The position numbers were made by a program, and so were the translations under genes. The notes below the pieces were generated by a model that had not been told where the DNA came from, did not search any database, and saw only the letters and a program-made list of their open reading frames with translations. Positions 38,091 through 49,344 of a stretch of DNA of 64,000 nucleotides are shown here, one piece after another. This DNA is from Phocoena phocoena. Its lineage: Eukaryota > Chordata > Mammalia > Artiodactyla > Phocoenidae. How positions within the stretch are numbered: the first letter of the stretch is position 1; the number at the start of each line of letters is the position of its first letter. Where the stretch lies: NCBI RefSeq assembly GCF_963924675.1, contig NC_089222.1:140580281-140644280 (forward strand), given 5' to 3'.

Positions 38091-38940
38091 TTAAGATCCT
38101 AATAATCAACTCCAGTAACGTAATTAATAATTTGCCATAGTTACATGAAACTATTTAATTCATCATTCAAAAATTCCAGACTGGAAAAAATAGCTCTCTT
38201 CCCTCTCAGCTTAATTAGATAATTCTCAAAAGTAGGTTCAGCTGTGACTCCAAGGTATTTAAAGATGAATGATCAAGTTATTTCCATCTGGCCACTTAGT
38301 TGTTTTCTGTTTTTTTGGTTTTTTCTTTCTTTGTTTGGTTTTTAAGTTTGGGCTTCTATCAATAATCGGGGTTCGATCACAGAAAGCAAACCACTGGGTA
38401 CGTAACAAGGATCTGACCTTCTGCAATTGTGGAAGCTGGTTAAACGGTCTCTGTAAAGCTATCCTCTTGCTTTCTAACGCTGGAGCCTGACGTCCACAGG
38501 GCAGGCAGTCGGAAAGAGAAAAAACTGTTCATAAAGTGGGTAGAAGGAGGACAGACAAATCCAGAGACAGAGGGGAACCGATGTCAGCTCACCGCCAGGC
38601 TCCAAATTTGAGGATGTGGTGTCCTGTGAGAGAAGGTAAAGCACTCTTTGTCAAAGAGCTAAGTCACATCTGGAGCACCTGGGGCGAGAAAAGAGTAGCT
38701 CCGGGGAGGCTGGGCCAGCAAGTAACCCATGCAGGTGAACTCCAACAGCACCTGGGTGCCTTGCATAGTCCTGCTGAGTGTAAACCACCTCAGGGCTCTG
38801 GCTCCACCCCTCCCTTCCCAATCAGACGCAGAATGTCTTTTGTAGCCCCACCCCCATCCCCCGCAAGGAAAACACACAGAGAGGAGAATTCTGGGAAATG
38901 CTGTTCAGCTCACCAGGTCGGCCGGCTCATTACAAAGCCA
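38091..38940. other. Intergenic, nothing recognised
   Basis: Mixed composition. A GC-richer core near 38460-38880 could be an unrecognised LTR but I could not identify ends. Confidence 0.4.
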
Positions 38941-38944
38941 CCAG

Positions 38945-39125
38945 TGGCTGTGCTCTTACTAGCTGGCATCCCTTGGGGAAAATCCCTTCACTCCATCTGA
39001 AAGATGGAAACTGTAATAATTTCGCAGGGACCTTCTTGAGACTTAAAAGAAATAATATATGTTCTCGACACCATGCCTAGAATATAAGACACTCAAATTT
39101 TTGTTGAATGAGTTCATTGATCCTT
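38945..39125 (-). mobile_element. MIR SINE
   Basis: 'ccatctgaaagatggaaact' with 'atgcctagaatataagacac' and 'tttgttgaatgagt' follows the MIR reverse order. Degenerate. Confidence 0.55.
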
Positions 39126-39547
39126 AGATGCTCAAAGAATATACTTTTGGTCTAAATGTACTTCTGGTGGCTCATAAAGATAATTAGCTCTTTGAAATGG
39201 TACAAGAATTCTTACATGCACATTTAAGATTAGTGGTAACATCATAAATCTTTTATCTATTTCTGGAGGACAAAAATGTCAGAGGACGTGAAGTTGACTC
39301 TGGATTCCACCTCGTACTAGGCACGTGAGCAAGTTAGATGAACATGGTGACTGTGCTGTTAGTGAAAGACAAAAGGGATAGCTCTCACCTCGCAGAGTCG
39401 TGTTATCTTAGAAAATGTGGGTACCTGGCACGTAGCAAAGTGTATAATAAAACCCTTCTTTTTCCCCCTCAATAATGAAAGACTATTTTTGTGGGGTCAA
39501 ATGCAATATGATGTGAAAACATTATTTTTTAAAATTAATTATTATTA

Positions 39548-39749
39548 TTTTTTTTTCGTGGTACGCGGGCTTCTCACTCTTGTGGCCTCTCCCGTTGCGG
39601 AGTACGGGCTCGGGACGCGCAGGCTCAGCAGCCATGGCTCACGGGCCCAGCCGCTCCGCGGCATGTGGGATCCTCCCAGACCGGGGCACGGACCCGTGTC
39701 CCCTACATCGGCAGGCGCACTCTCAACCACTGCGCCACCGGGGAAGCCC
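39548..39749 (-). mobile_element. CHR SINE, short type
   Basis: A full antisense copy from poly-T to 'ccaccggggaagccc'. Confidence 0.92.
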
Positions 39750-39750
39750 A

Positions 39751-39792
39751 AGGCAGGTGGATTCTTAACCACTACACCACCAGGGAAGTCCC
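39751..39792 (-). mobile_element. CHR SINE 5'-end fragment
   Basis: Only the first 42 bp of a CHR element, reading 'ccaccagggaagtccc' at its end. It lies between two full SINEs. Confidence 0.85.
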
Positions 39793-39809
39793 TGTTTTTT
39801 TACATTTTT

Positions 39810-40022
39810 TTTTTTTTTTTTTTTTTTTTTGCGGTACGCGGGCCTCTCACTGCTGCGGCCTCTCCCGCTGCGGAGCACAGGCTCCGGACGCGCAGGCCCA
39901 GCGGCCACGGCTCAGGGGCCCAGCCGCTCCGCGGCACGTGGGATCCTCCCGGACCGGGGCACGAACCCGCGTCCCCTGCATCGGCAGGCGGACTCTCAAC
40001 CACTGCGCCACCAGGGAAGCCC
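39810..40022 (-). mobile_element. CHR SINE, short type
   Basis: The target duplication 'tacattttt' occurs at 39801-39809 and 40023-40031. It is inserted at the poly-T end of an antisense L1. Confidence 0.94.
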
Positions 40023-40027
40023 TACAT

Positions 40028-40341
40028 TTTTAATTGAAGTATAATTGCCTTACAATATTATATTAGTTTCAGGTCTACAACAATGTGATATTTTTATGCA
40101 TTACAAAATGGTCCCATGATAAGTCTAGCTGCCATCTGTCACCATACAAAGATTTTGCAATATTATTGAGTAAATTCCCTATGTTGTACATATATTTTGT
40201 AAATGGAAGTTTGTACCTCTTAATCTCCGTCACCTATTTCACTCATCCCCCCCAACCCCTCCCCTGTGGCAACCACCCGTTTGTTCTCTGTATCTGTGAG
40301 TCTGTTTCTGTATTATGTTTGTTCCTTTGTTTTCTTTTTTA
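40028..40341 (-). mobile_element. L1 3'-end fragment
   Basis: 'aattgaagtataattgcctt' and 'ctccgtcacctatttcactc' are L1 3' UTR phrases in reverse. Confidence 0.8.
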
Positions 40342-40344
40342 GAT

Positions 40345-41290
40345 TCCCAGAATAAACATTTGCTCATCATCATCATCATCATTTTTACTAATGTGTAGAA
40401 AACAGCCTGGAAGCAACCTAAATGCTATCCTCTGTGGTAGCATGTTGGTGGCTCTGTTTTCTTCCTGGTGCTTTTCTATGTCTTTAAAATCATCTACAAT
40501 AAACTTTACATGTTATTTTTGAAGCAACCTTCCCCCCAATAAAACCCCTTGTCTTATTTTCACAAGCCCTTTCCTTTGACTCCATTTACATAGTTTCCAT
40601 GGTGCCTTCTGCTCCTCCACATATGAAAAAATACTTAGAATTAGATCCTTTCTGTGTTCCCAAGACCAAGCATGCATCTCACCCTCTCCATATAGTTTTT
40701 ATCGTTACCCCATCTGTTAGATTCCTCTAGCTCCTCCTTTCCATAAGAGGGACAATTTCTGTCCTAACTCTTATTATGGTAAACAGTAAATGTATCTTGT
40801 GAATAGTTGTACTGTAAAATTCAAATATGCTTAGCATAGGGAGAACGTTTTCTTCTAGCCAGTAGGCAGGGCACACCCTGCCAAAATCAACTCTACCTTT
40901 TCAGCATCTGATTCAAAGGGCAAATATTTCTCCATGGCTACCCTGTAATCTAAATTTAGACGCTTCAGCAAAAATATCCACGTTTTAAAAATATTTATTT
41001 CAAGATTCCAAATAAATGCAATGCCAAGTTTAACAACGTCAAAGCACAAGTGTTTTATTAACCAAGGGATGCTCTTCTTTTACTGTTCTTTTGCATTCTT
41101 CCCCCTCAAATTTTTATCTTGACATTCACCAAGCCTATAGAAAAGTTGAGAGAACGGTACTAAAGAAACCTTGTATATCCTTTATGTAGTCCGTCAATTG
41201 TTAACTTTTTGCCACGCTGCCTTATATTTATTTCACCTGACCCATGTGAAACAAGTCATACACATCATGGCTTTTCATCTCAAATAATTG
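40345..41290. other. Intergenic, nothing firmly recognised
   Basis: A short (CAT)n run lies at about 40364-40383. The rest is AT-rich unique sequence. Confidence 0.5.
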
Positions 41291-41294
41291 AATA

Positions 41295-42175
41295 TGTACC
41301 TATAACTGGCTGCTCGCCACTCAAAAGCCAATAAAGAGGCAAAGGTGGTGGAAAGGAAAGCTTGCTTTAATTCGGATGCCGGCAACGGGGGACGGGGGAG
41401 GGCGGATGCCTGTCAGAAGATCGACTTCCCCCACTGACAATCAGTGGGCAAGAGCTTTTATAGGCTGAGGGAGGGGCTACATGCAGAAACAGCACAGGTA
41501 GCTCTGACGGTCATCTTTTTTTTTCTTTTTTTTAAATTTATTTTTAGTTGCATTGGGTCTTCGTTGCTGCACGCTTTCTCTAGTTGCGGCGAGCGGAGGC
41601 TACTCTTTGTTGTGGTGTGTGTGGGCTTCTCATTGCGGTGGCTTCTCTTGTTGAGAAGCATGGGGTCTAGGTGCGCGGGCTTCAATAATTGTGGCACGCG
41701 GGCTTCAATAGTTGTGACTCGAGGGCTCTAGAGCACAGGCTCAGTAGCTGTGGTGCATGGGCTTAGTTGCTGTGCGGCATGTGGGATCTTCCCAGAGCAG
41801 GGCTCGAACCCGCGTCCCCTGCATTGATAGGCGGATTCTTAACCACTGCACCACCAGGGAAGTCCCTGAGAGTTACCTTGAAATGGGTCATCGGTGGTCT
41901 GATGAGCATCATCTTGACTGTTTTAAGTAGAGTTAGTCTTCAGTTCCAGGGTCGGTTTGTTCCCACTTCCTTGAGGCCAATTCTTGGAACTGTGGCAGCT
42001 TATGTCATAGCTACAGTCTCATCATTATGTAGTTAACTCCTTCCACCTGGCGGGGGTTTCATTATCTATAAGACAGCTCACAGGACATGGCTCAGAATAT
42101 TATCTGTAGCCCTTAAGAAGGAACTAAAGGTCCTTGACCTTTAGAATTGTTCCTTCCCCAACCTTCTCCCCTACC
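41295..42175 (-). mobile_element. LTR-like element with nested SINE (ends not resolved)
   Basis: On the minus strand 'cctataaaag' (41464-41455) precedes ATTAAA (41371-41366) by about 85 bp, the same layout as the solo LTRs in this window. A cluster of GC-rich and tandem-G text lies between. Ends and target duplication were not found, so ERV origin is inferred. Confidence 0.5.
41516..41866 (-). mobile_element. CHR-1-type SINE, long form
   Basis: The antisense copy ends 'ccaccagggaagtccc', with the full long body. Confidence 0.92.
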
Positions 42176-42179
42176 TTTG

Positions 42180-42760
42180 GTTTTTTTTTTAATTGAAGTA
42201 TAGTTGATTTACAATATAAGGTAAGTTTCAGGTGTACAGCATAGTGATTCAGTTCTATATATATTCATATTCCTTTTCCATTCTTTTCCATCATAGGTTA
42301 TTACAAGATTATTTTTTGTTATTTTGTAGTTTTTTTATTTATTTTATTTTTTTATAACATCTTTATTGGAGTAAAATTGCTTTACAATGGTGTGTTAGTT
42401 TCTGCTTTACAACAAAATGAATCAGTTATATATATACATATGTTCCCATATCTCTTCCCTCTTGCGTCTCCCTCCCTCCCACCCTACCTATCCCACCCCT
42501 CCAGGCAGTCACAAAGCACTGAGCTGATCTCCCTGTGCTATGCGGCTGCTTCCCACTAGCTATCTACCTTACGTTTGGTAGCGTACATATGTCCATGCCT
42601 CTCTCTCGCTTTGTCACAGCTTACCCTTCCCCCTCCCCATATCCTCAAGTCCATTCTCTAGTAGGTCTGTGTCTTTATTCCCGTTTTACCCCTAGGTTCT
42701 CCCTGTGCTAAACAGTAGGTCCTTGTTGTTCATCTATTGTCTCCCACATTTGTTTAGAAA
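42180..42760 (-). mobile_element. Two nested L1 3' ends
   Basis: A first L1 3' UTR in reverse ('aattgaagtatagttgattt') is interrupted near 42330 by a second, longer one ('ggagtaaaattgctttacaa' through 'tcctcaagtccattctctag'). Confidence 0.8.
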
Positions 42761-42966
42761 TTGACTTTTTGCAAGAGTCCAGGCCATTTGTCTTCTGAAC
42801 TGTTTCACATTCTGAATTTGCGCAATTATTCTTCATGATTAGATTCAGGCCAAACATTTTGGACAAGATTTTCTCATAGGTGATACCATTTAGTTTTCAC
42901 TGCTTCATATTAGGAGGGGCACAATATCACTCTGGATATTGTGAGGTGATGCCAAGTTTGATTACA

Positions 42967-43262
42967 TTTTTTTTTAAGATTTAATTTTTTATTTATTTTT
43001 GGCTGTGTTGGGTCTTCGTTGCTGAGCGTGGGCTTTCTCTAGTTGCGGCGAGCGGGGGCTACTCTTCGTTGTGGTGCACTGGCTTCGCCTTGTGGTGGCT
43101 TCTCTAGTTGCGGAGCAGGGGATCTGGGCACGTGGGCTTCAGTAATTGTGGAGCACAGGCTTAGTTGCCCCGAGGCATGTGGGATCTTTCCGGACCGGGA
43201 TCAAAGCCATGTCCCCTGCATTGGCAGGCAGATTCTTATCTACTGTGCCACCAGGAAGGCCC
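42967..43262 (-). mobile_element. CHR-1-type SINE, long form
   Basis: An antisense copy ending 'tgccaccaggaaggccc', with an internal deletion relative to its relatives. Confidence 0.9.
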
Positions 43263-43484
43263 TGGTTTTTTTTTTTAACATAAATAAAATCATGCAATGA
43301 TTAATTTGCTTGAGATTAAGTACAATTTAATTATTAAATTAATCTGATTCTCTCTCTCTAACAATATTTTGAAAATCTTTGTTTTAGTAGCTCCCCTGTG
43401 TTTTTCATTTTTTAAACTGCCCCGCTATTCCATAGGGTGATGTATTAAACACTTGACAAGATCTGGGATGTCTACTCATACAGA

Positions 43485-43852
43485 CTGAATATTTGAGTCA
43501 CCCCTGTCCAATATTCCTATACTGAAACTTTACCCCAAGTGTGATGGTCTTAGAAGGTGGGGCTTTGGGGGGTGATTAGGTCATGAGGGTGGAACCCTCA
43601 TGAATGGGATTAGTGCCCTTATAAAAGAGACCCTGAGAGCTTTCTTTTGCCTTCTACCCCTTGACAAAACAGCTAAAAGATAGCTGTCTAAGAACCAGGA
43701 AGTGGACTCTCAACAGACACCAAATCTGCTAGCACTTTGATCTGGACTTCCAGCCTCCAGAACTCTACTGAATAAATGTTTGTTGTGTAAGCCATCCGGT
43801 CTATAGCATTTTGTCATAGCAGCCCAAATGGACTAAGACAAGCCCAAATTTT
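43485..43852 (+). mobile_element. MaLR LTR (MLT1/MST-like)
   Basis: 'gattaggtcatgagggtgga' followed by 'accctcatgaatgggattag' and 'tagcagcccaaatggactaa' follows the MaLR LTR consensus. 'tataaaaga' may be the old TATA box. Confidence 0.85.
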
Positions 43853-44221
43853 TCTTAATCAAAATCCCAGTGAAAGATGGGAAAAACATTTGCAAATCAT
43901 GTATCTGATAAGGGATTGCTATGCAGAATATGTAGAGAACTCTTAAAACTTAACAGTAAATAACCTAGAGATTAGTCCAAGGGTTTTTTTCTGCCTCTGG
44001 GCTGTACCAACTAGATTATTGCATAATGTTAGGTTATGACATTTACTTCAGCCTCCTATGAGATTTTTTCTTTTCTTATGTTTTAGCAGATCTGTCCCTC
44101 CCCCATATTTTAGCTTTCAAAGTTGATTCATGTAAAATAATTTATGTATTAAGTCATGAAGCTAGTATTAAAATGAACTCCCTTGAACACACCATCCAAT
44201 TAAAGAGTTAGACCATAATAT
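43853..44221. other. Intergenic, nothing recognised
   Basis: No gene. A short L1M-like scrap may lie near 43870-43960 ('aaaacatttgcaaatcatgt'). Confidence 0.45.
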
Positions 44222-44945
44222 GGGGAATTCCCTGGTTGTCCAGTGGTTAGGACTCAGTGCTTTTGAAACCATGCATCTCAGATTGGGACTTGAACCCATG
44301 AGTCTGGGACTCGAACCTGGCCAAAACCCACAGTCTTCCAACTGAGATCACACACCTGGTTTCAGGACTTAATGAAGCTCAGGTTCTTGATGTCTCATCA
44401 CAGAAAGAATTCAATGAAAGACAAAGTGATAGGTAAGAAGTGGATTTATTTAGAGAGAAACACACTCCATAGAGAGAGTGTGGGCCATCTCAGAAGGTGA
44501 GAAAGGCACCAGGGTATGGTGTTGTCAGTTTTTATAGTGGTGGGTAATTTCATAGGCTAATGAGTGGGGGGAGTATTCCAGCTATTTTAGGAAGGGGCAG
44601 GGATTTCCAGGAATTGGGCCACCACTCACTTTTTGATCATTATGGTCTCCTTAGAACTGTCACGGAGCCTGTGGATGTGTCACTTAGCTTGCTGATGTGT
44701 TACAATGAACGTATACTGAGGCTCAAGGTCTAGTGGAAGTCGATTTGTCCACCATCTTGGACCCATTTGGTTCTAATCCTTTTATGTCATGTCCTCAGGC
44801 TATGTCATTCTTTCAAAGGTTGTGCCCTGCCCCCTTCCCTCCTGTTTCACTTTTACTGCCAAGACCCAGGTTCAATCCCTGGTCAGGGAACTAAGATCCC
44901 AAAGCTGAGTGGCACAGTGAAAAACCAAGACAAAACAAAACATGA
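44222..44945 (+). mobile_element. Short CHR-type SINE split by an LTR
   Basis: The SINE head (44222-44263, 'gggaattccctggttgtcca') and the rest of its body (44850 onward, 'caggttcaatccctggtcag') are separated by the LTR at 44264-44849. This orders the events: SINE first, ERV later. Confidence 0.9.
44264..44849 (-). mobile_element. Solo LTR of an ERV1-like family (copy 2)
   Basis: A 586-bp LTR with ends TGAAAC and GTTTCA and a perfect 4-bp target duplication 'cttt' (44260-44263 and 44850-44853). The minus strand carries the TATA-like and AATAAA signals in LTR order. The duplication and the absence of internal viral sequence mark it as a solo LTR left by recombination. Four-base duplications are usual for class I ERVs. 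Confidence 0.88.
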
Positions 44946-45049
44946 TCAACATTGTTGAAGTTAACCTCCCAATTTTATTCCCTGCTTGGCCCCCAGAGGT
45001 ACCCACTGGCCTGAACTGTATGTTTATCAGACACTGCTTTGGTTTTTAG

Positions 45050-45560
45050 TTATAAATAGTTTTACTAGGTATATAGGGTTCCTTCCATAGCATACTGTTT
45101 AGCATCCTTGGTTCTGAGCTTTGAAAAAGTGAGATCATATGTAGCTGTATCAGCTGAGATCTCTCCCAAAACAAACATCCACTCTCGTGGTTCAAAGGAA
45201 AAAATTGTGTTGAAGGAGGTACAAGTTGGGGCCTAAGTTGTGGGAACGAAGAAGGACAAGACCAGAGTGGCCTTGCAGAGCAGCCAAAAAAAAAAGAGGA
45301 CAGAGATCAGGTGGATGGAAGCAAGTAAGTGAAAACCTGTGTATGCTTGGTTGAGATTTTCTTTCACTGCATACAGTAGTGTTTCTGTTTCAGCCTTGTT
45401 GCATGTGACTGTGGTTCATTCATTTTTAAGAACTGTTTAATATGCTGTTGGATGGATGTACACCATTTATTAACCCATTCTCTTGTGGACGGACGTCTGG
45501 ACTGTTTCTAGTGTTTTACGGCTATGAACAATGCATGCTGCTATGAAGATTTCTGGGATA
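45050..45560 (-). mobile_element. Old L1M fragment (antisense)
   Basis: 'gatggatgtacaccatttat' followed by 'acggctatgaacaatgcatg' is a decayed L1M 3' region in reverse. Confidence 0.55.
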
Positions 45561-45834
45561 GTGGGTGGAGGGCTTTGCCTGCAACCAAGAGTCTCATCGA
45601 AGCCGGGAAGAATCCTGGGGTTTTACAACCTTTCCTGGAGCAGAGGTGACCCAATCACTCCAGGGTGGATTCATTAGCAGGACAACTGTTTCTATTTTTC
45701 ATTTTGCTAAAATACATATAACACAAAATTTACCATTGTAACCATTTTCAGCGTACAATGCAGTGGCATTAAGTGTGTTCACAGAGCAACTGTTTATTAA
45801 AGTAGTAAAATTGAACAGGTAGCTCGCATTCTTG

Positions 45835-46040
45835 TTTTTTTTTTTTTTGCGGTACACTGGCCTCTCACTGTTGTGGCCTCTCCCGTTGCGGAGCACAGGC
45901 TCCGGACGCGCAGGCTCAGCGGCCATGGCTCACGGGCCCAGCCGCTCCGCGGCATGTGGGATCTTCCCGGACTGGGGCACGCACCCGTGTCCCCTGCATC
46001 GGCAGGCGGACTCTCAACCACTGTGCCACCAGGGAAGCCC
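45835..46040 (-). mobile_element. CHR SINE, short type
   Basis: A full antisense copy from poly-T to 'ccaccagggaagccc'. The T-rich flanks make the target duplication ambiguous. Confidence 0.93.
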
Positions 46041-46222
46041 TGTTTTTTTTCTTTTTAGCTGGCATTATTGTTAAGCCAAGGTTTCTCCCACAAATTTTAC
46101 ACACATAGTGTGTACAAATTTTCAGATTTCTTGATTTATTTATGAGAACGGTACACACAGTTCTGGGTAGAATTTAGCTGAGAAGAGAATACAAGTTTGG
46201 GTTTAAAAAAAAAATCTCTTTC

Positions 46223-46337
46223 GGGAATTCCCTGATGGTCCAGTGGCTAAAACTCTGTGCTTCCACTGCAGGGGTCACAAGTTCGATCTCTGGTCAGGAA
46301 ACTAAGATCCTGCAAGCCGCGAAGTGCGGCCAAAAAA
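46223..46337 (+). mobile_element. Short CHR-type SINE
   Basis: The head is 'gggaattccctgatggtcca'. It is flanked on both sides by 'aaaatctcttt'. Confidence 0.92.
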
Positions 46338-46349
46338 AAATCTCTTTTA

Positions 46350-46735
46350 ATAGATTCTTTTTTTTTTTTTGAGCAGTTTTAGGTTCACAGCAAAATTGAC
46401 TGGAAATTATGGAGAGTTCCCTCTACCTCGTGTCCCCACACATGAATAGCGTCCCCTGATATCAGCATCCCTACCAGATGGTACTTTTGTTACAACTGAT
46501 GCTGCTGCACTGACACATCGTTACCATCCAAAGGCCATAGTTTACATTAGGGCTCACCCTTGGTGTTGTACAATCTATAGGTTTAGACAAATATCTAATG
46601 ACAGCTATCCATCATTATGGTATCACACAGACCAGTTTCACTGCCCTAGAAGTCCTCTGTGCTTTGCCTGTTCATCCCTTTCTCCTCCACTAAGAGTGCA
46701 AGTTCGTATTTTCATGTTTCCTTTCTTTTCCTAAG
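46350..46735 (-). mobile_element. Old L1 3' fragment (antisense)
   Basis: 'gagcagttttaggttcacag' followed by 'aagtcctctgtgctttgcct' is an L1M 3' region in reverse, starting at a T run. Confidence 0.65.
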
Positions 46736-46879
46736 GGGGCCCCCAAACATGAAAGGTGTGGTGAATGTAAAGGAGGTCTTAGGCTTATGAAGCAGGATGT
46801 GATGAAGTTACTTTAGCCAATCCCCTACTGAGAGACACCGGGCTCCTATCAATTTCCGCCATTACTATCAATACAAACA

Positions 46880-47325
46880 TTTCTGCCATTAACATAAAAG
46901 AATCTGAAAAAGAATATATGTATAACTGAATCCCCTTGCTTTACACCCGAAATGAAGACAACATTGTAAATCAACTATACTTCAGTTAAAAAAAAAAAAG
47001 GAATGAACTGATACATGCAATAACATGGATGAATCTCAATCTCAAAAACATTCCTGAGTGAAAGAAACCTGTTACAAGAGTACATATCACGTGATTCCAT
47101 TTACATGAAGTTTTAGAATAGGCACAGCTAATCTATGGTGGATAAGGTAAGACTGGAGTGGGAGTAATGATAGAACAGGAAGGGGTGTGAGGGGATTTCT
47201 GGGGTGATGATGATTTTCTATATCTTGACTGGGGTTTGGGTTACACAGGTGTGTCTCATCAACAGTACACTTGAGATCTGCACATTTCAGCAGATGCAAA
47301 TTTCACCTCAAAAGAAAAAAATAGA
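46880..47325 (+). mobile_element. L1 3' tail plus older L1M 3' end
   Basis: 'caactatacttcagtt' with poly-A (to about 47000) is followed by older L1M text ('gtgattccatttacatgaag', 'gtgtgtctcatcaacagtac'). Confidence 0.65.
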
Positions 47326-47329
47326 ACCA

Positions 47330-47605
47330 TAAACAAATATTGAACTCTAATTAATTATATGCATGCTGAAGTATTAGGGGGAAGTGTCCTGATGTCTGCA
47401 ACTGACCTTGAAATAAATGAAGAAAACAAGATGAATTGTTGGTTGCAGGGAGGAACGGGTAGATGAACAGAAAGATATGGAATAAAGCAAGTATAGTGAA
47501 AACATCAATTGTAGAATCTAGGTGGTGGGTACATGGGTATTCTCTATAAAATTGTCAACTTTTCTGTATATCTGAAACTATCATAATAAAATGTTGGGAC
47601 AAAAA
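47330..47605 (+). mobile_element. L1ME/HAL1-like 3' end
   Basis: It ends with 'caacttttctgtatatctga' and 'ataataaaatgttggg', the usual termination of these old LINEs. Confidence 0.55.
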
Positions 47606-47689
47606 CTGTACCACAAATTGGGGGAAAATACACTTTTATTGGAAGGTTAAAATTGAGCCATATAAAACTGAAATAAAACTCAAATTCTA

Positions 47690-47855
47690 GCCGTGCAACT
47701 TTCTAGCTAGTTGCTTAATTTATGTCTGCTGCAGTTTTCCCATATATTATGTGGATATGATTCTTCTTTTGTAGGGTTTTGTGAGAATGAAATTAGGTAA
47801 TATACTTAAAGTATATTAAAAACATAGTGGGTAAACAATGAATGGGTGCTTTTAT
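47690..47855 (-). mobile_element. MIR SINE
   Basis: 'agttgcttaatttatgtctg' followed by 'gtagggttttgtgagaatga' follows the MIR order in reverse. Degenerate. Confidence 0.6.
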
Positions 47856-48350
47856 ATTCCTCTTGGTGGCTATAATCTAAGAGTTCAAAGAAGATGGCCC
47901 TCGATGCGGATTAGAAAAATCTAAGGAGGCTTCCTAGGAGGTGTGATTTTAAAGAAGAGTAGAATTCAGCCAGAGCAAATCAAGGGCTTTTCTGGTGGAA
48001 AAAAAGCCTGAGGAAAGGCCTAGAAACAAGAATGAGTTCACGTGGGCAAGTTTGGTGAGAGGCGAAGACCCTGCATTTTGTTTTTTTCAAAATAAAATTA
48101 AAATATCTGTGTATGTCAATCTCCTGATAAAGGAAGACTTGAACAATTTACTAGGCACCCACGAACACTTTCAGGGGCAGGGTCTCTACATGTGAAGTGA
48201 AGACAATTTTCAGTTCTGTTGTCTGAGAGTAGAATTTTACTGTCTACTGCTTTACAACTTCCTGGAAACAAAATTTCATTCCCTTTGCCCTCTTTGCCAA
48301 GAGATGCGGGACCTGGCAGGAACTGAAGCTGCCAACAAGAGTCCTTTCTC

Positions 48351-48464
48351 GGGCTTCCCTGGTGGCGCAGTGGTTGAGAATCCGCCTGCCAATGTTTGGG
48401 GAACGAAGATCCCAAATGCCACGTGGTGTGGCCAAAAACAAAAACAAACAAACAAAAAAACCCA
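48351..48464 (+). mobile_element. CHR SINE, internally deleted
   Basis: The head is 'gggcttccctggtggcgcag', then a jump from the first to the last part of the element ('aatgtttggggaacgaagat'), with the B box lost. Confidence 0.85.
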
Positions 48465-48531
48465 CGCCCTCCAAAGTGCAAACCATCTCCCCTTTCAGCC
48501 TCCTTTGCTGTCTCACTTCCACTCCTGTCCT

Positions 48532-48993
48532 GTGTAGTAGGCAGAACGATGGCCCCCAAAGGTGTCCATGTCCAAATCCTGGAACCTGTGACTTTGTTAC
48601 TTTACATGGCAAATGGATTTTGCAGATGGGATGAAGTTACAGATTTGACACAGGGAGATTCTTCTGGATTATCTGGGTGGGCCCAACGTCCTTGTAAAGG
48701 GAAGTGAGGCAGGAGGGTCAGAGGCAGAGAAAGATGTGACAGCAGAAACAGTGGACAACGTGATGCAATCGCTGAGGGGCGGCACACAAGACAAAGAATA
48801 TAGGCGGCCTCCAGAAGCTGGAAAAGACAAGGAACCAGAATGTCGCCTAGAATCTCCAGAATGAACGCTGTCCTGCTGACCCCTTGGTTTTAAGCCCAAT
48901 GAGACGCATCTCAGATTTCTGACCTCCAGAACTTCAAGGTGACAAACTTATGTGGTTTTAAACCACCAATGTTGTGGCAATTTGTTCCAGCAG
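48532..48993 (+). mobile_element. MLT1-type MaLR LTR
   Basis: 'gatggcccccaaaggtgtcc', 'cttacatggcaaatggattt'-like text and 'ttctggattatctgggtggg' follow the MLT1 consensus. Its end is interrupted by the SINE at 49010. Confidence 0.8.
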
Positions 48994-49009
48994 CCAGAGT
49001 TAGCTTTTA

Positions 49010-49326
49010 TTTTTAAAAATAAATTTATTTATTTTTAGTTTTGGCTGTGTCGGGTCTTCGTTGCTGTGCGTGGGCTTTCTCTAGTTGCGGCGAGCAGGGG
49101 CTACTCTTCGTTGTGTTGCGCAGGCTTCTCATTGCAGTGGCTTCTCTTGTTGCGGAACACGGGCTCTAGGTGAATGGGCTTCAGTAGTTGTGGCGCGCGG
49201 GCTCAGTAGTTGTGGCGCACGGGCTTAGTTGCTCCGTGGCATGTGGGATTTTCCCGCACCAGGGCTCGAACCCGTGTCCCCTGCATTGGCAGGCGGATTC
49301 TTAACCACTGTGCCACAAGGGAAGCC
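49010..49326 (-). mobile_element. CHR-1-type SINE, long form
   Basis: The target duplication 'ccagagttagctttta' occurs at 48994-49009 and 49327-49342. Confidence 0.94.
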
Positions 49327-49344
49327 CCAGAGTTAGCTTTTAAA

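Noticed and set aside
33779..44849. A single ERV provirus bounded by the two LTRs
   Set aside because: The second LTR has its own 4-bp duplication, and the interval contains L1M, MLT1, MaLR and unique sequence with no viral genes.
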